From Candidatus Manganitrophus noduliformans (GTDB lineage: Bacteria > Nitrospirota > Nitrospiria > SBBL01 > Manganitrophaceae), in NCBI RefSeq assembly GCF_012184425.1, contig NZ_VTOW01000001.1, positions 1,798,001-1,862,000 on the forward strand: DNA of 64,000 nt. Direction: 5' to 3'. A program made the translations under genes and the position numbers. Numbering within the stretch: the stretch's first letter is position 1; the number at the start of each line of letters is the position of its first letter. Shown here one piece after another: positions 7,553-16,888 of the stretch. The notes beneath the pieces were generated by a model. The model did not search any database and had not been told where the DNA came from. It was given only the letters and a program-made list of their open reading frames with translations.

Positions 7553-10500
7553 TTAAGGATGGCCGACGCTGAAATTATCAAAGGAGGTGGCGGCGGCCGC
7601 CGAGGCGTAAGAGCGGACCCCGGCATAATTCCCGCTCGCCAATCCGGTGTCACTCAGGTCGATCGCCGCGGTGCTCTCTCCGTTGAAGAAGACCCGCAGC
7701 GAGCTCCCTTGCACAACCAGCCGAATCTGATAAAAGGTATTATAGCTCATCGGCCGGCCGGCCATCGCGAGGCGGGTGAAAACGCCGTTCACCCTTTTAA
7801 ATAGAACGACGCTCCCCAGGCCCGGATCGACCAGCGCATAATAGAAGTGGTTCGGGTCGGACCAGCGGGCGGTCACGCCGCAAGAGTTTCCGGCGGCCGT
7901 CGCCATGCAGTCGGCGGAGACATCCTGGTCCGCGCCGATCGCGGGGGTCCACTGCGCCTCCTGCCCGGCCGTGTCGCTGTTCCGGAGCTGATTGCCGTTG
8001 ACTTCGAAATCAAGAAGATATTCGTTCCAGCCACCCCCCAGGGCGGTGCCGTTTGCCCGGTTGAACGGGTCGCCGAGGCGTCCGCCGAGGGAAACGGCGT
8101 TGAACCGGTCGAACCCTGTCGCCCCGACCGCGGCGGCGTAGGAGCGGATTCCGGAAAAAGCGCCTACCAGCGAAGTGTCCGTTGCTGTGATGGCGGGGGC
8201 GGTCTCTCCGGCGAAAAAGGCGGTGAGGGTGTTCCCCTCCGCCACCAGCCGGAGGCGATAGAAGGTGTTAAACGCCATCGTCCGGTCGGCGGTCCCCAGC
8301 GCCGTGTAGACGCCGTCGACCTTCTTGAACAAGACGATGTTCCCCAGGCCGGGATCGAGCCGTAAATAGTAATAGTTGCCGTCGTCCACCCACCGGGCCA
8401 TCACCCCGCAGGAGCTTCCGGCGGCGGCCGTTTTACAGTCGGCGGAGACCTCTTGATTCGGACCGAGCGAAGCGGTCCAGCGGGCTTCCTGACTGGCGGC
8501 GTCGAGGTTGGCGACCTCGTTGCCGTTGATCCCGAAGTCGGCCAGATACTCGTTCCAATTGCTTCCCAAGTTCGTATCGTCGGCCCGGTTAAACGTGTCC
8601 GAATTCCCCGAAGAGACCGCATGGAAACGGTCGAACCAGGTCGCCCCCACGGCCGCGGCATAGGAGCGGATTCCGGCGTAATCTCCCGTGTTCAGGGAGG
8701 GATCGTTTAACATGATCGCCGGCGTGTTCTCTCCGGCGAAGTAGACGCTGAGGGTGCTCCCCTCTACGACCAGGCGGAGCCGATAATAAGTGTCGTAGCC
8801 CATCGGCCGTAGCGCCGTTCCCAACTTCGTGTAGGCGCCGTTGACCTTCTTGAAGAGAGCGATATCCCCAAACCCGGCGTCGAGCCGCGCATAGTAGAAA
8901 TTGTCGGCGTTCGACCATCGCGCCATCACCCCGCAGCTGCTCCCCGCGGCGGCCACTTTGCAATCGGCCGCGACATCCTGATCGGGTCCGAGGCTTGTGG
9001 TCCACTGCGCCTCCTGGCTTGCGGCATCCAGGTTCAACACCTGATTGCCGCTGATCCCGAAGTCGGTCAAATACTCGTTCCAATTCGGTCCCAGATCGGT
9101 CGCGTCGGCGCGATCGAACGGCTCGCCGACCGGGGTCGGCGCCGTGACAGTGAGCGCGACGGTTCCTTCCCGGGTCAGGCCGCCTGAAACAGCCCGGATG
9201 ACGACGGGGTGGGCGCCGAGCGGCGTTGCGCTTTGGGTGGCCATGTTTAAGGTTGCGATCGTATCTCCATTGACCGGGGGGGTGACCGACGCGGGGCTCA
9301 CTGTGCAGGTCACGCTCGGGTGGGAGGTGGAACAGGTCAACGCGATCGCCGCGTTAAAGTCAAAGAGGGAAGAGAGGGTCACCCGCGACGACGCGGCGCC
9401 CCCCTCGATCATCGTGACCGAAGCGGGGGAGTAGCTCAGCTTAAAATCGGCCGTCCCCGGCGTCGGCCCTCCCGACGCATCGTGAGAGAGGATCTGCAGC
9501 GCCATGTTTTCCCGCGCCCGGTAGAGATCGGCCGGGTTTCGGCTCCAATCATAGATCCGGTTCGCGACAGTGTCGACCTGCCTTTCCGCATAGTCGCCGT
9601 CTCCCAGCTTCGCCAGCAGGTTCATATATTCGTAATCTTCCATCCCCTCCCGGAGGAGTTTCAAGCGGATCGACTCGATCGGAATGTGGGTCGTCCCGCC
9701 GATTTTCGCCGGCGTCCCCGGATAGTAGAGGGTGCCGTCGCCGTTGCCGCCGAAGTCGTACTGGCCGACCCACGGATCTCTCCGGCCGTAGGCGTAGACC
9801 ATGTCGAAGTAGAGCTCTCCTTGAAGATTGTATTTGAAGGTCTGCCACTGCATGACCCGGTTGAACATCGCCGGAAGGTCGATCATGAAGGCGGGCCAAC
9901 CGGTGTGATACCCTTCCGGATCGTATTGTCCCCCGCCGATGATGCCGCAGCCGTGCGAGCCGCAGGCCTGATACCACCAGGTCTCCGGACCGTATTTGCT
10001 CCGCTGATTTCCGATCGTCTCCGCGCCGCCGGGAACCTCGCTTCCCGGCTCCCGGCCGGTCGGTTTGTTGTCTAGATACCGGATTGTCGGGGTGAAGAGG
10101 TCGATGCACGGCTCGACGCGGGGCGAACCGCATTGGGTGATGCCGAAATCGCCCGCCCCCTGGATGCTGGTGGTCACCAGGGAGCGGAGCCTTGGATCGG
10201 CTTGATGAAGCGCCCTAGCCCGGTCTTTAATCGTCTGCCACTGCGCCGGCTGATCCGGCTTCGGCTCGTCGAACGTATAGGCAAAGAGACGGTCGATCCA
10301 TCCTCTCGCCGCGGCGCGCTGCGCGATGTCTCTTAAAAAGGCGACATTGGTTTCCTGCGCCCAAATCGACATCCGGTAGCTGGTCATTTTCGCCCCGGGG
10401 AGTTTTCCTCCCGGGAATCGCTCCGTGCCGTCCATGAGGGGGCCGAATCGATCGGTAAAGGCGTCCCATCCTCCCGGCACGATGTGGGGGCCCGGGAGGT

Positions 10501-11254
10501 AATCGTTGGTGATCCGGTGGAGGAGGTTGGCCTTCGCGTAGGTTTTAATCAGGTCGAGATAATTCAGGTAGGCGCTGCCGAGCCCGTGCCCGATCGGAAT
10601 CAGATGATAATCGATCGTATAGGCCGTCCGCACGGTCGAGGTCGACGGGAGGATAAAGTTCCAGACGGTCAATTCGATCGGGACGACGACGGGGGTCTGA
10701 TTGGACGCGGTGACGGTCGCCGTTCCTCTGTAAAGACCCGGAGCGGCGTCCTGAGGGACATAGATCTCGATCCAGACCGGCTGGTTCCGGCCGGAGGTCA
10801 CCGAGAAGGGAAACGCATTCCGGACTTCCCGGGTGTATTCGTCTCTCTTCGGGATCAGAGCGTCGGGCCAGAATCCGAGCCTTCCTTCCGTCGTGGAGAG
10901 GGTGGTGATGTTGATGAAGGCCGTTTTGTAGATCATGACCGCGCTGCCCGGAATGAGGCTTCCGTTCGGACCGGCCAGATCGCTGACGGTCACATCGACC
11001 CCTGAGAGATTTCCCGAGTCGGCCGAGACGATGAGCTGAAACGCCTCGAATTCATTCTTGGCCGCTTTTAATACGGCGGAGGTTTGATTCGTTTTAGGCG
11101 CGGTTAATGAGATTTCCCTTCGGATTTTGACCGTGGCATGGTCGGTCCAGACGACCATTGCCTCCGCGGTCTGGATCGACCAGAGCAGCATTAAAAAAGA
11201 GCCCAATACTATCCAGCCTGCCGAAGGCAGGTCGAATCGTTTTCCTTTATCCAT
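7553..11254 (-). CDS. Secreted DUF4091 (GH123-like) protein with three tandem C-terminal repeats
   Basis: 1233 residues. A signal peptide with hydrophobic core (about 14-30) ends near TAEA (32). Then follow an N-terminal beta-sandwich (about 35-200), a TIM-barrel-like region with TFDEPKPDQPAQWQ (about 325-345), and a DUF4091-type end (SIRLKLLREGMEDYEYMNLLAKLGD), as in glycoside hydrolase family 123-related proteins. An Ig-like segment (about 605-705) leads into three roughly 173-residue repeats, each opening like FNRADxTxLGxxWNEYL and carrying SCGVxARW and RSYAxA; they look like concanavalin-like (LamG-type) sandwiches. Probably an extracellular or surface glycan-active enzyme with binding modules; the substrate is unknown. 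A Shine-Dalgarno (AGGAAAATA) precedes the ATG. It ends at a terminator. Confidence 0.8.
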   Translation of the reverse strand: MDKGKRFDLPSAGWIVLGSFLMLLWSIQTAEAMVVWTDHATVKIRREISLTAPKTNQTSAVLKAAKNEFEAFQLIVSADSGNLSGVDVTVSDLAGPNGSLIPGSAVMIYKTAFINITTLSTTEGRLGFWPDALIPKRDEYTREVRNAFPFSVTSGRNQPVWIEIYVPQDAAPGLYRGTATVTASNQTPVVVPIELTVWNFILPSTSTVRTAYTIDYHLIPIGHGLGSAYLNYLDLIKTYAKANLLHRITNDYLPGPHIVPGGWDAFTDRFGPLMDGTERFPGGKLPGAKMTSYRMSIWAQETNVAFLRDIAQRAAARGWIDRLFAYTFDEPKPDQPAQWQTIKDRARALHQADPRLRSLVTTSIQGAGDFGITQCGSPRVEPCIDLFTPTIRYLDNKPTGREPGSEVPGGAETIGNQRSKYGPETWWYQACGSHGCGIIGGGQYDPEGYHTGWPAFMIDLPAMFNRVMQWQTFKYNLQGELYFDMVYAYGRRDPWVGQYDFGGNGDGTLYYPGTPAKIGGTTHIPIESIRLKLLREGMEDYEYMNLLAKLGDGDYAERQVDTVANRIYDWSRNPADLYRARENMALQILSHDASGGPTPGTADFKLSYSPASVTMIEGGAASSRVTLSSLFDFNAAIALTCSTSHPSVTCTVSPASVTPPVNGDTIATLNMATQSATPLGAHPVVIRAVSGGLTREGTVALTVTAPTPVGEPFDRADATDLGPNWNEYLTDFGISGNQVLNLDAASQEAQWTTSLGPDQDVAADCKVAAAGSSCGVMARWSNADNFYYARLDAGFGDIALFKKVNGAYTKLGTALRPMGYDTYYRLRLVVEGSTLSVYFAGENTPAIMLNDPSLNTGDYAGIRSYAAAVGATWFDRFHAVSSGNSDTFNRADDTNLGSNWNEYLADFGINGNEVANLDAASQEARWTASLGPNQEVSADCKTAAAGSSCGVMARWVDDGNYYYLRLDPGLGNIVLFKKVDGVYTALGTADRTMAFNTFYRLRLVAEGNTLTAFFAGETAPAITATDTSLVGAFSGIRSYAAAVGATGFDRFNAVSLGGRLGDPFNRANGTALGGGWNEYLLDFEVNGNQLRNSDTAGQEAQWTPAIGADQDVSADCMATAAGNSCGVTARWSDPNHFYYALVDPGLGSVVLFKRVNGVFTRLAMAGRPMSYNTFYQIRLVVQGSSLRVFFNGESTAAIDLSDTGLASGNYAGVRSYASAAAATSFDNFSVGHP
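7556..9126 (-). repeat. Three tandem ~525-bp coding repeats
   Basis: Within the DUF4091 gene, about 9126-8603, 8602-8075 and 8074-7556 encode three homologous modules. Units 1 and 2 are closest to each other (shared SQEA, GSSCGVMARW, SYAAAVGAT); unit 3 is more diverged. They arose by tandem duplication. Confidence 0.85.
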
Positions 11255-11511
11255 TATTTTCCTATCTACAGAAAGGGTTGAAAGAGGGAGGCATTGAACG
11301 AAGGCCTCTTAGCGCCGCCGGAAGGAAGACACGAGAAGGGTATCTCTTACCCGGAGAGAACTTTCCTGGGATAAGACCTGGGAAGTATACCAATCTTTCT
11401 CCGATTGGCTATAGGGAATCCGACGTAATCGAAGGGGGAAAAGGCCCTAGACGAAAAAACTTTTTTCAATTAGGGGATAACGGCGATTCGCGTCGCGGCC
11501 CCCGCGGGAAG

Positions 11512-13260
11512 TCAGCGGGCCGCCGGTTGCGCGGGCGGCGCCGGAATCCGGATGATGAATGTGGTCCCTCGGCCGGGAGCGCTCTCAACGGATATTCTCC
11601 CGTCGAGAGAATCAACGATCTTCTTGACAATCGCAAGTCCAAGGCCGCTTCCTTTGGCGTACTCGGCTTGAACCTCTACCCCCGTCTCGAGCTGGTGGTA
11701 TTCTTCGAAGATCCGCTCCAAACGCTGGGGCTCTATTCCGATGCCCGTGTCGGAAACCGTGATCTGAACCCCTTTGTCTTCTGTGGTTTGATCGAGTTCA
11801 ACCCGAATCACCCCTTGATGGGTGAACTTCACCGCATTGCTTAACAGATTGGTCAGCATGCTTCGGATGAGAGAGGGATCCGTGAGAAAACGAAGAGGGC
11901 ATGAAGGGGCGACCCTTCTCTCAAGGGTCAGCCCCTTTTCTCGAAGAAAGGGCTCGAATGTGATAGAGACCCTTTCTAATAGCTCGGGAAGGTTCGTCTC
12001 CATCATCTTCGGGTCCATTTTCCCGGACTCGACCCTTGCCAGATCCAGGATGTTGTTGATGAGTCGAACCAAATCTTCCGCGCATCCGTGGATGCGGGTT
12101 AAGGTTTTTAATTGTTCAGGGGTCAATGAGCCGTATGTCCGATTGCGAAGCAGTTGTATAAATCCGACGATGCTGTTCACCGGTGTTTTCAATTCATGGG
12201 AGATGTAGGAGAAAAATCGGTTTCGCGCTTGGCTGACCTCCTCGATGCGCGCGGTTCTCTCCCTTAACGCCTCGTCAATGGCGGTTATTTCCGCCGCCGC
12301 CTGTTTCTGATGGGTAATGTCCTGTGCCATTGCGATCGCGAATTGCGGCTCTCCGCCCGTATCTCGGACGAGGGAGACGGTTTGGTTGCCCCAGATGACG
12401 CTGCCGTCTCTTCGGTAGTATCTCTTCTCCAATTCGTAGTGATCCTTTCCCCCCTGAATGAGCTCCTGAAAAAGCAGCCACTCCTTCGACACATCCTCAG
12501 GGTATGTCAGTTGGGTAAAAACCATACGGCGCAGCTCCTCCTCGCCGTATCCAAGCATCTGTTGGAGTGCTTGATTGCTCTCGATCAGACGTCCCTCCCG
12601 ATTGACGCGCGCAATGCCGACGGGCGCTCGCTCGAAAATGGTCCGGTATCTTCTTCCAATCTCCCGAAGCGTCTCCTCCGTCTGCTTGCGCTCGCCGATC
12701 TCGCTGACGATGCTTCGGCAACTCCTTGTGCCATCGGATTCGACCGCGACAAGGCTATCCATTTGAGCATAGAAGAAAGAGCGATCTTCTTTGATGAGCC
12801 TGACCTCACAGCGCTCATGACGCTCCGTTTTGAAAAGCCTTGTTCTGTAATCTTGAAAGAGGGGCTGATCTTCGTCAGCCACGTAGAGAGAAAAGGGGGT
12901 TTTAAGAAGGTATCCTTTCTCCATCCCCAGGAGATCCGCGCCGGTGCGGTTCACCTCGATAATGAAACCGCCTTGATCGAGAGTGAAGTAGCCGACAGGC
13001 GCGGAGTCGTAGAGGTCGGCATGCCGATTGCGTGACGCTTCTAGTTGGGCCTGAAAGGTGCGGCGGATCTCATCGATTTGAAGCGCGTGCCCGACTTCAC
13101 GGATCTCCATCTGGTGAATCAGGCGCTGCAGTTCCTCAAGATGGCGCGACAGAAGAGAGGGACTCCTTTCCCTCACCTCCTCCTCGGCCTGTTTTCGAAT
13201 GCGACTCTCCTCTTCCATTTCCATTTTTCCAAGAAGCTCCCATAAAGCTGGTAAAATCAC
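11512..13260 (-). CDS. Cytoplasmic PAS-PAS sensor histidine kinase
   Basis: 582 residues, no transmembrane helix. A coiled N-terminal stretch (about 15-80) leads to PAS 1 (about 80-190), PAS 2 (about 203-318), HisKA with HELKTP (phospho-acceptor His355), and a HATPase domain with N box (LLSNAVKF), DTGIGI and GSGLGLAIV motifs, ending at a Pro/Ala tail. It autophosphorylates and passes phosphate to an unknown receiver; none is adjacent, so it is an orphan. The listed start is a GTG with poor Shine-Dalgarno; an ATG at residue 13 is an alternative. The 545-nt leader upstream shows no clear promoter. Confidence 0.9.
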   Translation of the reverse strand: MILPALWELLGKMEMEEESRIRKQAEEEVRERSPSLLSRHLEELQRLIHQMEIREVGHALQIDEIRRTFQAQLEASRNRHADLYDSAPVGYFTLDQGGFIIEVNRTGADLLGMEKGYLLKTPFSLYVADEDQPLFQDYRTRLFKTERHERCEVRLIKEDRSFFYAQMDSLVAVESDGTRSCRSIVSEIGERKQTEETLREIGRRYRTIFERAPVGIARVNREGRLIESNQALQQMLGYGEEELRRMVFTQLTYPEDVSKEWLLFQELIQGGKDHYELEKRYYRRDGSVIWGNQTVSLVRDTGGEPQFAIAMAQDITHQKQAAAEITAIDEALRERTARIEEVSQARNRFFSYISHELKTPVNSIVGFIQLLRNRTYGSLTPEQLKTLTRIHGCAEDLVRLINNILDLARVESGKMDPKMMETNLPELLERVSITFEPFLREKGLTLERRVAPSCPLRFLTDPSLIRSMLTNLLSNAVKFTHQGVIRVELDQTTEDKGVQITVSDTGIGIEPQRLERIFEEYHQLETGVEVQAEYAKGSGLGLAIVKKIVDSLDGRISVESAPGRGTTFIIRIPAPPAQPAAR

Positions 13261-13740
13261 CTGAACGGCAAAGATAAATCGAGAAGATCAAAAGGGCCAT
13301 GGCACGAATGATGGCCGGTCGAAGTGAAGACGGGAAAATCAGAAGATCTCCCTTAAAGAGAAAGCGGTCCTGCAATCGCAGAGAGTGCAGAAGGTCGGAA
13401 GGATACGCCCTATCCAAGCCATCGGCGGATCCTTTACGTCATCAATGATGATGAGAGAGGGTAAATTTTAAAGGGGAGATTGCGGAGAGCATCAGATCGA
13501 TACCCTCCTGTAGGAGTGTCACAATCTCACGATAATGATTGGTGCACATGTAGCATTTTTCCTAGACCATTGCAAGTATTTTTTAGGGTTGTGAGTGCCG
13601 ACCGAGGCTTGCCGTTGTTTTATTCTTTACATCGCATCAGTTGACGGGCCGACGGTGGGGGGGAGCCCATGACAGGCTTGCTTCTGATATGAATGCTTCC
13701 ATTGAGCGATTCGAGCCGCTTTCTCGCAATGAGCAGGCGC
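13261..13740. other. Intergenic stretch without a recognised gene
   Basis: About 480 nt between the divergent-end of the histidine kinase gene and the pstS terminator. I see no convincing coding frame or known RNA. A weak minus-strand promoter candidate (TTGCAA, 17 bp, TACATG near 13575) could serve the kinase gene. Confidence 0.4.
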
Positions 13741-13779
13741 AAAAAAACCGGAGGGGGGCACTTGGCAGTGCCCCCCTCC
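13741..13779 (-). terminator. Intrinsic terminator of pstS
   Basis: A perfect 12-bp stem (13750-13761 with 13768-13779) and loop TTGGCA, followed on the minus strand by CGG and seven T. It lies 27 nt past the pstS stop. Confidence 0.9.
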
Positions 13780-13805
13780 TATCCATACTATTCTGAGTTG
13801 TCCGA

Positions 13806-14807
13806 TTATTTCCCTTCCTTTTGAAGCAGCTCTTCAATGCTGACGCCGACCTGAGATCCGGCGCCGAAAACCGATCCGGCCATCCGATGCTGGTATCGCT
13901 TGAGTCCCAAAGTGTAGGCCTTGTCCGGAAGGGCGATGTATCCGACCTCCTTAGAGAGCGTTGCCCCGTTCTTCATGTAGAAATCGATGAACGCTTGGAC
14001 CTCCGGTTTCTCCGCCGATTTCCGGCTGACGTAGATGAAAATCGGCCGCGCCAGCGGCTGGTAGGTCCCCTCCAGGATGTTGTCGTACTTGGGGAGGATC
14101 GGCCCTTTGCCGTTGGCGTCGTTTTCGTCGTCGACCGGGATCAGCTTGAGCCGCTCTTTGTTATGCTCATAATAGGCGACGCCGAAGAAGCCGACCCCCA
14201 GCGTGTCGGAGGCGATCCCCTGGACGAGAACGTTGTCGTCCTCGCTCGCCGTAAAATCGCCCCGGCTGGCGCCTTCCTTTCCGACGATCGCCTCGGTGAA
14301 ATAATCATACGTTCCGGAATCGGCGCCGGGGCCGAAGAGATGGATCTCCTTATCGGGCCAGGTCGGCCGGATCTGGTTCCACTTTTTGATTTTGCCCTGA
14401 GCGGCCGGCTCCCACATCTTCTTCAGCTCTTTGACCGTGAAGTGATCGACCCAGGTGTTCTTCGGGTTGACCATCACGGCGAGGCCGTCGTACGCGACCG
14501 GAAGCTCGATATATTCGATTTTGTTCTTACGGCACAACTCCACCTCGGAGGCCTTGATCGGCCGGGAGGCGTCGGAGATATCGGTCTCGCCGATGCAGAA
14601 TTTCTTGAAGCCCCCGCCGCTTCCCGAAATGCCGACGGTGACCCGCACATTGCGATTTTTCTTCTGAAATTCCTCGGCGACCGCCTCGGTGATCGGGAAG
14701 ACGGTGCTTGAGCCGTCGACCTTGATCAGGGTCGTTTCCGCCCAGGATGTCTGGACGGAAGCCAGCCCGACCCCCAAAAGTGCTGTGAGAATCCATTTCT
14801 TTTTCAT
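13806..14807 (-). CDS. pstS: PstS-type periplasmic phosphate-binding protein
   Basis: 333 residues. A Sec signal peptide ([17 protein letters not shown], cleavage after SWA, about 23) precedes the mature protein. The phosphate-binding signatures are present: [10 protein letters not shown] (about 31-40), [13 protein letters not shown] (about 60-72), SDASRPIK and [11 protein letters not shown]. It delivers phosphate to the PstCAB transporter, whose genes are not in this window, so pstS is a stand-alone copy or is separated from them. Three 7-bp Pho-box-like units lie 61-90 nt upstream, and a strong terminator follows. Confidence 0.93.
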   Translation of the reverse strand: MKKKWILTALLGVGLASVQTSWAETTLIKVDGSSTVFPITEAVAEEFQKKNRNVRVTVGISGSGGGFKKFCIGETDISDASRPIKASEVELCRKNKIEYIELPVAYDGLAVMVNPKNTWVDHFTVKELKKMWEPAAQGKIKKWNQIRPTWPDKEIHLFGPGADSGTYDYFTEAIVGKEGASRGDFTASEDDNVLVQGIASDTLGVGFFGVAYYEHNKERLKLIPVDDENDANGKGPILPKYDNILEGTYQPLARPIFIYVSRKSAEKPEVQAFIDFYMKNGATLSKEVGYIALPDKAYTLGLKRYQHRMAGSVFGAGSQVGVSIEELLQKEGK

Positions 14808-14867
14808 CTCATTTCTCCTAATATTAGTGTTGATAAGGATGTTTATACGTGAATCGCATTTCCCCGG

Positions 14868-14896
14868 TTTTAGCAGGATGTTAAGTTTTTGTTACA
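14868..14896 (-). promoter_or_regulatory. Pho-box-like operator of pstS
   Basis: Three 7-bp units with 4-bp spacers (11-bp period) at 14868-14874, 14879-14885 and 14890-14896: TTTTAGC, TGTTAAG, TGTTACA on the plus strand. That is the tandem direct-repeat layout of PhoB sites. It lies 61 nt before the pstS start. A matching element is found at 16473-16501. Confidence 0.6.
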
Positions 14897-14914
14897 CACC
14901 TTCCTTTAAGGTGC

Positions 14915-14958
14915 GGGCGCCCCCTCCCATCGTTCGAACGCGGCAGGAGGAGGCGCCC
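14915..14958 (-). terminator. Hairpin after the porin gene
   Basis: GGGCGCC (14915-14921) pairs with GGCGCCC (14952-14958), and flanking C/T and G/A runs extend it. It sits 27 nt past the porin stop. The T-run is on the plus-strand side, so intrinsic termination of the minus transcript is uncertain. Confidence 0.45.
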
Positions 14959-14984
14959 TTTTCGTGAACGGTTTTCCCAACCGT

Positions 14985-16193
14985 TTAAAATTTCATTGCC
15001 ATATCGACCTGGAGCCGGTTGACGTCGTCTTCTCCCGGCGGAAGCGTTTCGTCTTCAACCTCGGTCACAAAGTACTTGACCTTGAACTGGAGCGGCTTGA
15101 TCGGGTTGTAGGCAACCCAGACGATGTGCCCCTTCCGGTTGGTTCCTCCGCCGGCGCCGAAATCCGAATCGGCAAGATCGGCGACGGTGGCGTCTGTCTC
15201 CACGAGCTTGTAGAAGTAGGCCACCTCCCAGCTCCGGGGATTGGAGGCTTTGCCGAGCTTCAAACCGGCTTGATAACCCATGTCTTTGTCAGTCGTCGTA
15301 TCGGCGAGATTCTTCACGTAATCTCCCTGCAGGGCGACGGGAAGGCTCCCCACCTTGGTGGCGAACTCGAAGGTAATATCCAGGACGCGGTAGTTGTTGA
15401 CCAGGGTCACATCCCCCCCGGCCAGGTCCACCCGTGTATTTCCGCTTTGGACGGCCGGCTGGCCGAAGGTCCCCCGCGTGGCGTTCTTGAAATTATAATA
15501 GGCGCCGGCCAAGGTGACCTTCGTCTCCTTGCTGAGTCCGATCTGAGCGCCGACCTGCTCGCCGAAGAGCCACTGGTCGTTGTTGTCGCTGGAATCTTCA
15601 TCCAAGATGAACTGCCCGGCGTTGATGAAAAGAACGATCATCTCCGTCACCTCGAAGGTGAGATTCTGGGCGAAACCTTCCGGGGTCACGTCGTCATCCC
15701 AAACAACATCCGAGGTATAGGCCCGAAAGAATGGATTCGACATCTTCCCGCCGGTCAGCTTCAGCCATGACGCCGCTTTCCATTGCAAATAGGCCTGCTG
15801 GATCCAGATTTCTTTCTGGCTGAACAAACTGTCGAAGCTCTGATTGCTTGAAACTTGCTCTCCCGTTCCGGAGGCGAGCTGGATGCCGACGAGAAATTTG
15901 TTGATCTTGATCTTGCTTCCCATCCGCAATCGAAATCGCTGGCGATGGCGGTCGCGATTCGGATCCTCTCTCTCGAACGATTCGTGCCGCAGGCGAAGAT
16001 CGCCTCCAAAGGAGATCTCATCGACCCACTTCGAAAACGGGGTCGCCTGGATTGCGGCGGCCTCTTCTTTTGAAATGGTTCCTTTATCAACCAATAGCTC
16101 TTCCAACGTTTTACGCTCGTCCGCGAAGCTCTCCATACTCGACAGCCCCACGAGTCCGATCGCCACCAGCAAGATTGCCATGAATCGGGACAT
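14985..16193 (-). CDS. Outer-membrane porin, probably phosphate-regulated
   Basis: 402 residues with a signal peptide (cleavage near SFADE, about 25), a short helical region (TLEELLVDKGTISKEEAAAI) and a long beta-rich part with alternating aromatic/polar strands, ending in VDMAMKF with the terminal Phe expected for BamA-dependent assembly. The layout (short coiled N-part, GGDLRLRHE first strand) matches the putative porins of the Porin_5/OprP-like type. A Pho-box-like triple repeat lies upstream (16473-16501) and pstS follows, so a phosphate-uptake role under phosphate starvation is likely (inference). Confidence 0.8.
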   Translation of the reverse strand: MSRFMAILLVAIGLVGLSSMESFADERKTLEELLVDKGTISKEEAAAIQATPFSKWVDEISFGGDLRLRHESFEREDPNRDRHRQRFRLRMGSKIKINKFLVGIQLASGTGEQVSSNQSFDSLFSQKEIWIQQAYLQWKAASWLKLTGGKMSNPFFRAYTSDVVWDDDVTPEGFAQNLTFEVTEMIVLFINAGQFILDEDSSDNNDQWLFGEQVGAQIGLSKETKVTLAGAYYNFKNATRGTFGQPAVQSGNTRVDLAGGDVTLVNNYRVLDITFEFATKVGSLPVALQGDYVKNLADTTTDKDMGYQAGLKLGKASNPRSWEVAYFYKLVETDATVADLADSDFGAGGGTNRKGHIVWVAYNPIKPLQFKVKYFVTEVEDETLPPGEDDVNRLQVDMAMKF

Positions 16194-16291
16194 CTTCTCT
16201 TTCTCCTTTCGCTCGTCTTTTGAGATTTATTTAGGTTTAGGAGGGATTCTCTTTTTGCCCTTTTCGAGATCCCGCCGATTGAGGGAATGCA

Positions 16292-16429
16292 TTATCCGAT
16301 CGCCCGGGAGATCTCACGGAGGATCGCTTTCCTTAAACTGATTTTTTTCTTCTTATTATTTTGTGCCACGGTGACGCGCTTTCCTTTCTTGAGTCGTCTT
16401 AAATGGACTTTGGTGTTTGCCTGAGACAT
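16292..16429 (-). CDS. Possible small basic protein (45 aa) behind a Pho-box-like site
   Basis: An ATG at 16427-16429 opens a 45-codon frame that is very Lys/Arg-rich (HLRRLKKGKR, NNKKKKISLRKAI) and ends at TAA 16292. No good Shine-Dalgarno is present. It lies 44 nt below the Pho-box-like repeats and 98 nt before the porin start, so it could be the first gene of a Pho-controlled pair. I do not recognise it. It could equally be chance coding in a leader. Confidence 0.3.
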   Translation of the reverse strand: MSQANTKVHLRRLKKGKRVTVAQNNKKKKISLRKAILREISRAIG

Positions 16430-16472
16430 TTTTTAAAGACGATCGCATCGTATCGGTCCGGAATCACGGTGT

Positions 16473-16501
16473 CGTTGCAGAGATGTTAAATCGCTGTTAA
16501 A
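16473..16501 (-). promoter_or_regulatory. Pho-box-like operator upstream of porin/small ORF
   Basis: Units CGTTGCA (16473-16479), TGTTAAA (16484-16490) and TGTTAAA (16495-16501) with 4-bp spacers: the same 11-bp period and consensus as upstream of pstS. It is 280 nt before the porin start and 44 nt before the small ORF. Confidence 0.6.
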
Positions 16502-16770
16502 TCACGTGGGAGAATGGATTTCAGAAATACCCGCCGCGTCAAAGGTTGCTGCGTTTTGACACGACGTTTCATCTGTAAGAGCGCCGAAGTTCCTTTTCCG
16601 GGTTTTGGAGGAACGGGGGGAGACAACAATCTTGAATCAACCGGCGGCGAAGTATGCCGGCCAATGAGTCGACGAGCGGGTGGAGGTGGTGTGGCTGACC
16701 CGGCAGGCGATTCCCGCGAAGCTGGTGCGCAGTGGAATCAGGGAGAAGCGTCTTCCGGAGACCCCTTCCC

Positions 16771-16813
16771 AACGCTTCGGTGAGGGTCTGCATCCGGGCC
16801 GTCACCTTCTTTT
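16771..16813 (-). pseudogene. Fragment matching the 3' end of the hemerythrin gene
   Basis: These 43 nt match 23664-23706 (end of the hemerythrin gene) at 39 positions. On the minus strand they encode KKVTARMQTLTEAL against KKVTARMHSITDAL. An in-frame stop lies just upstream and no histidine motifs remain, so this is a relic of a second copy. The rest of 16430-16888 holds no recognised gene. Confidence 0.6.
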
Positions 16814-16888
16814 AGCATCCTTTTCAAAGGAAGTTTCTTTTGTTAGAATAGCGCCGACCGATTACCGAACCTCAAACCAAAAGGAACG

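Noticed and set aside
13637-13837. Minus-strand 66-codon frame at the pstS end
   Set aside because: It runs through the pstS terminator and into pstS in another frame.
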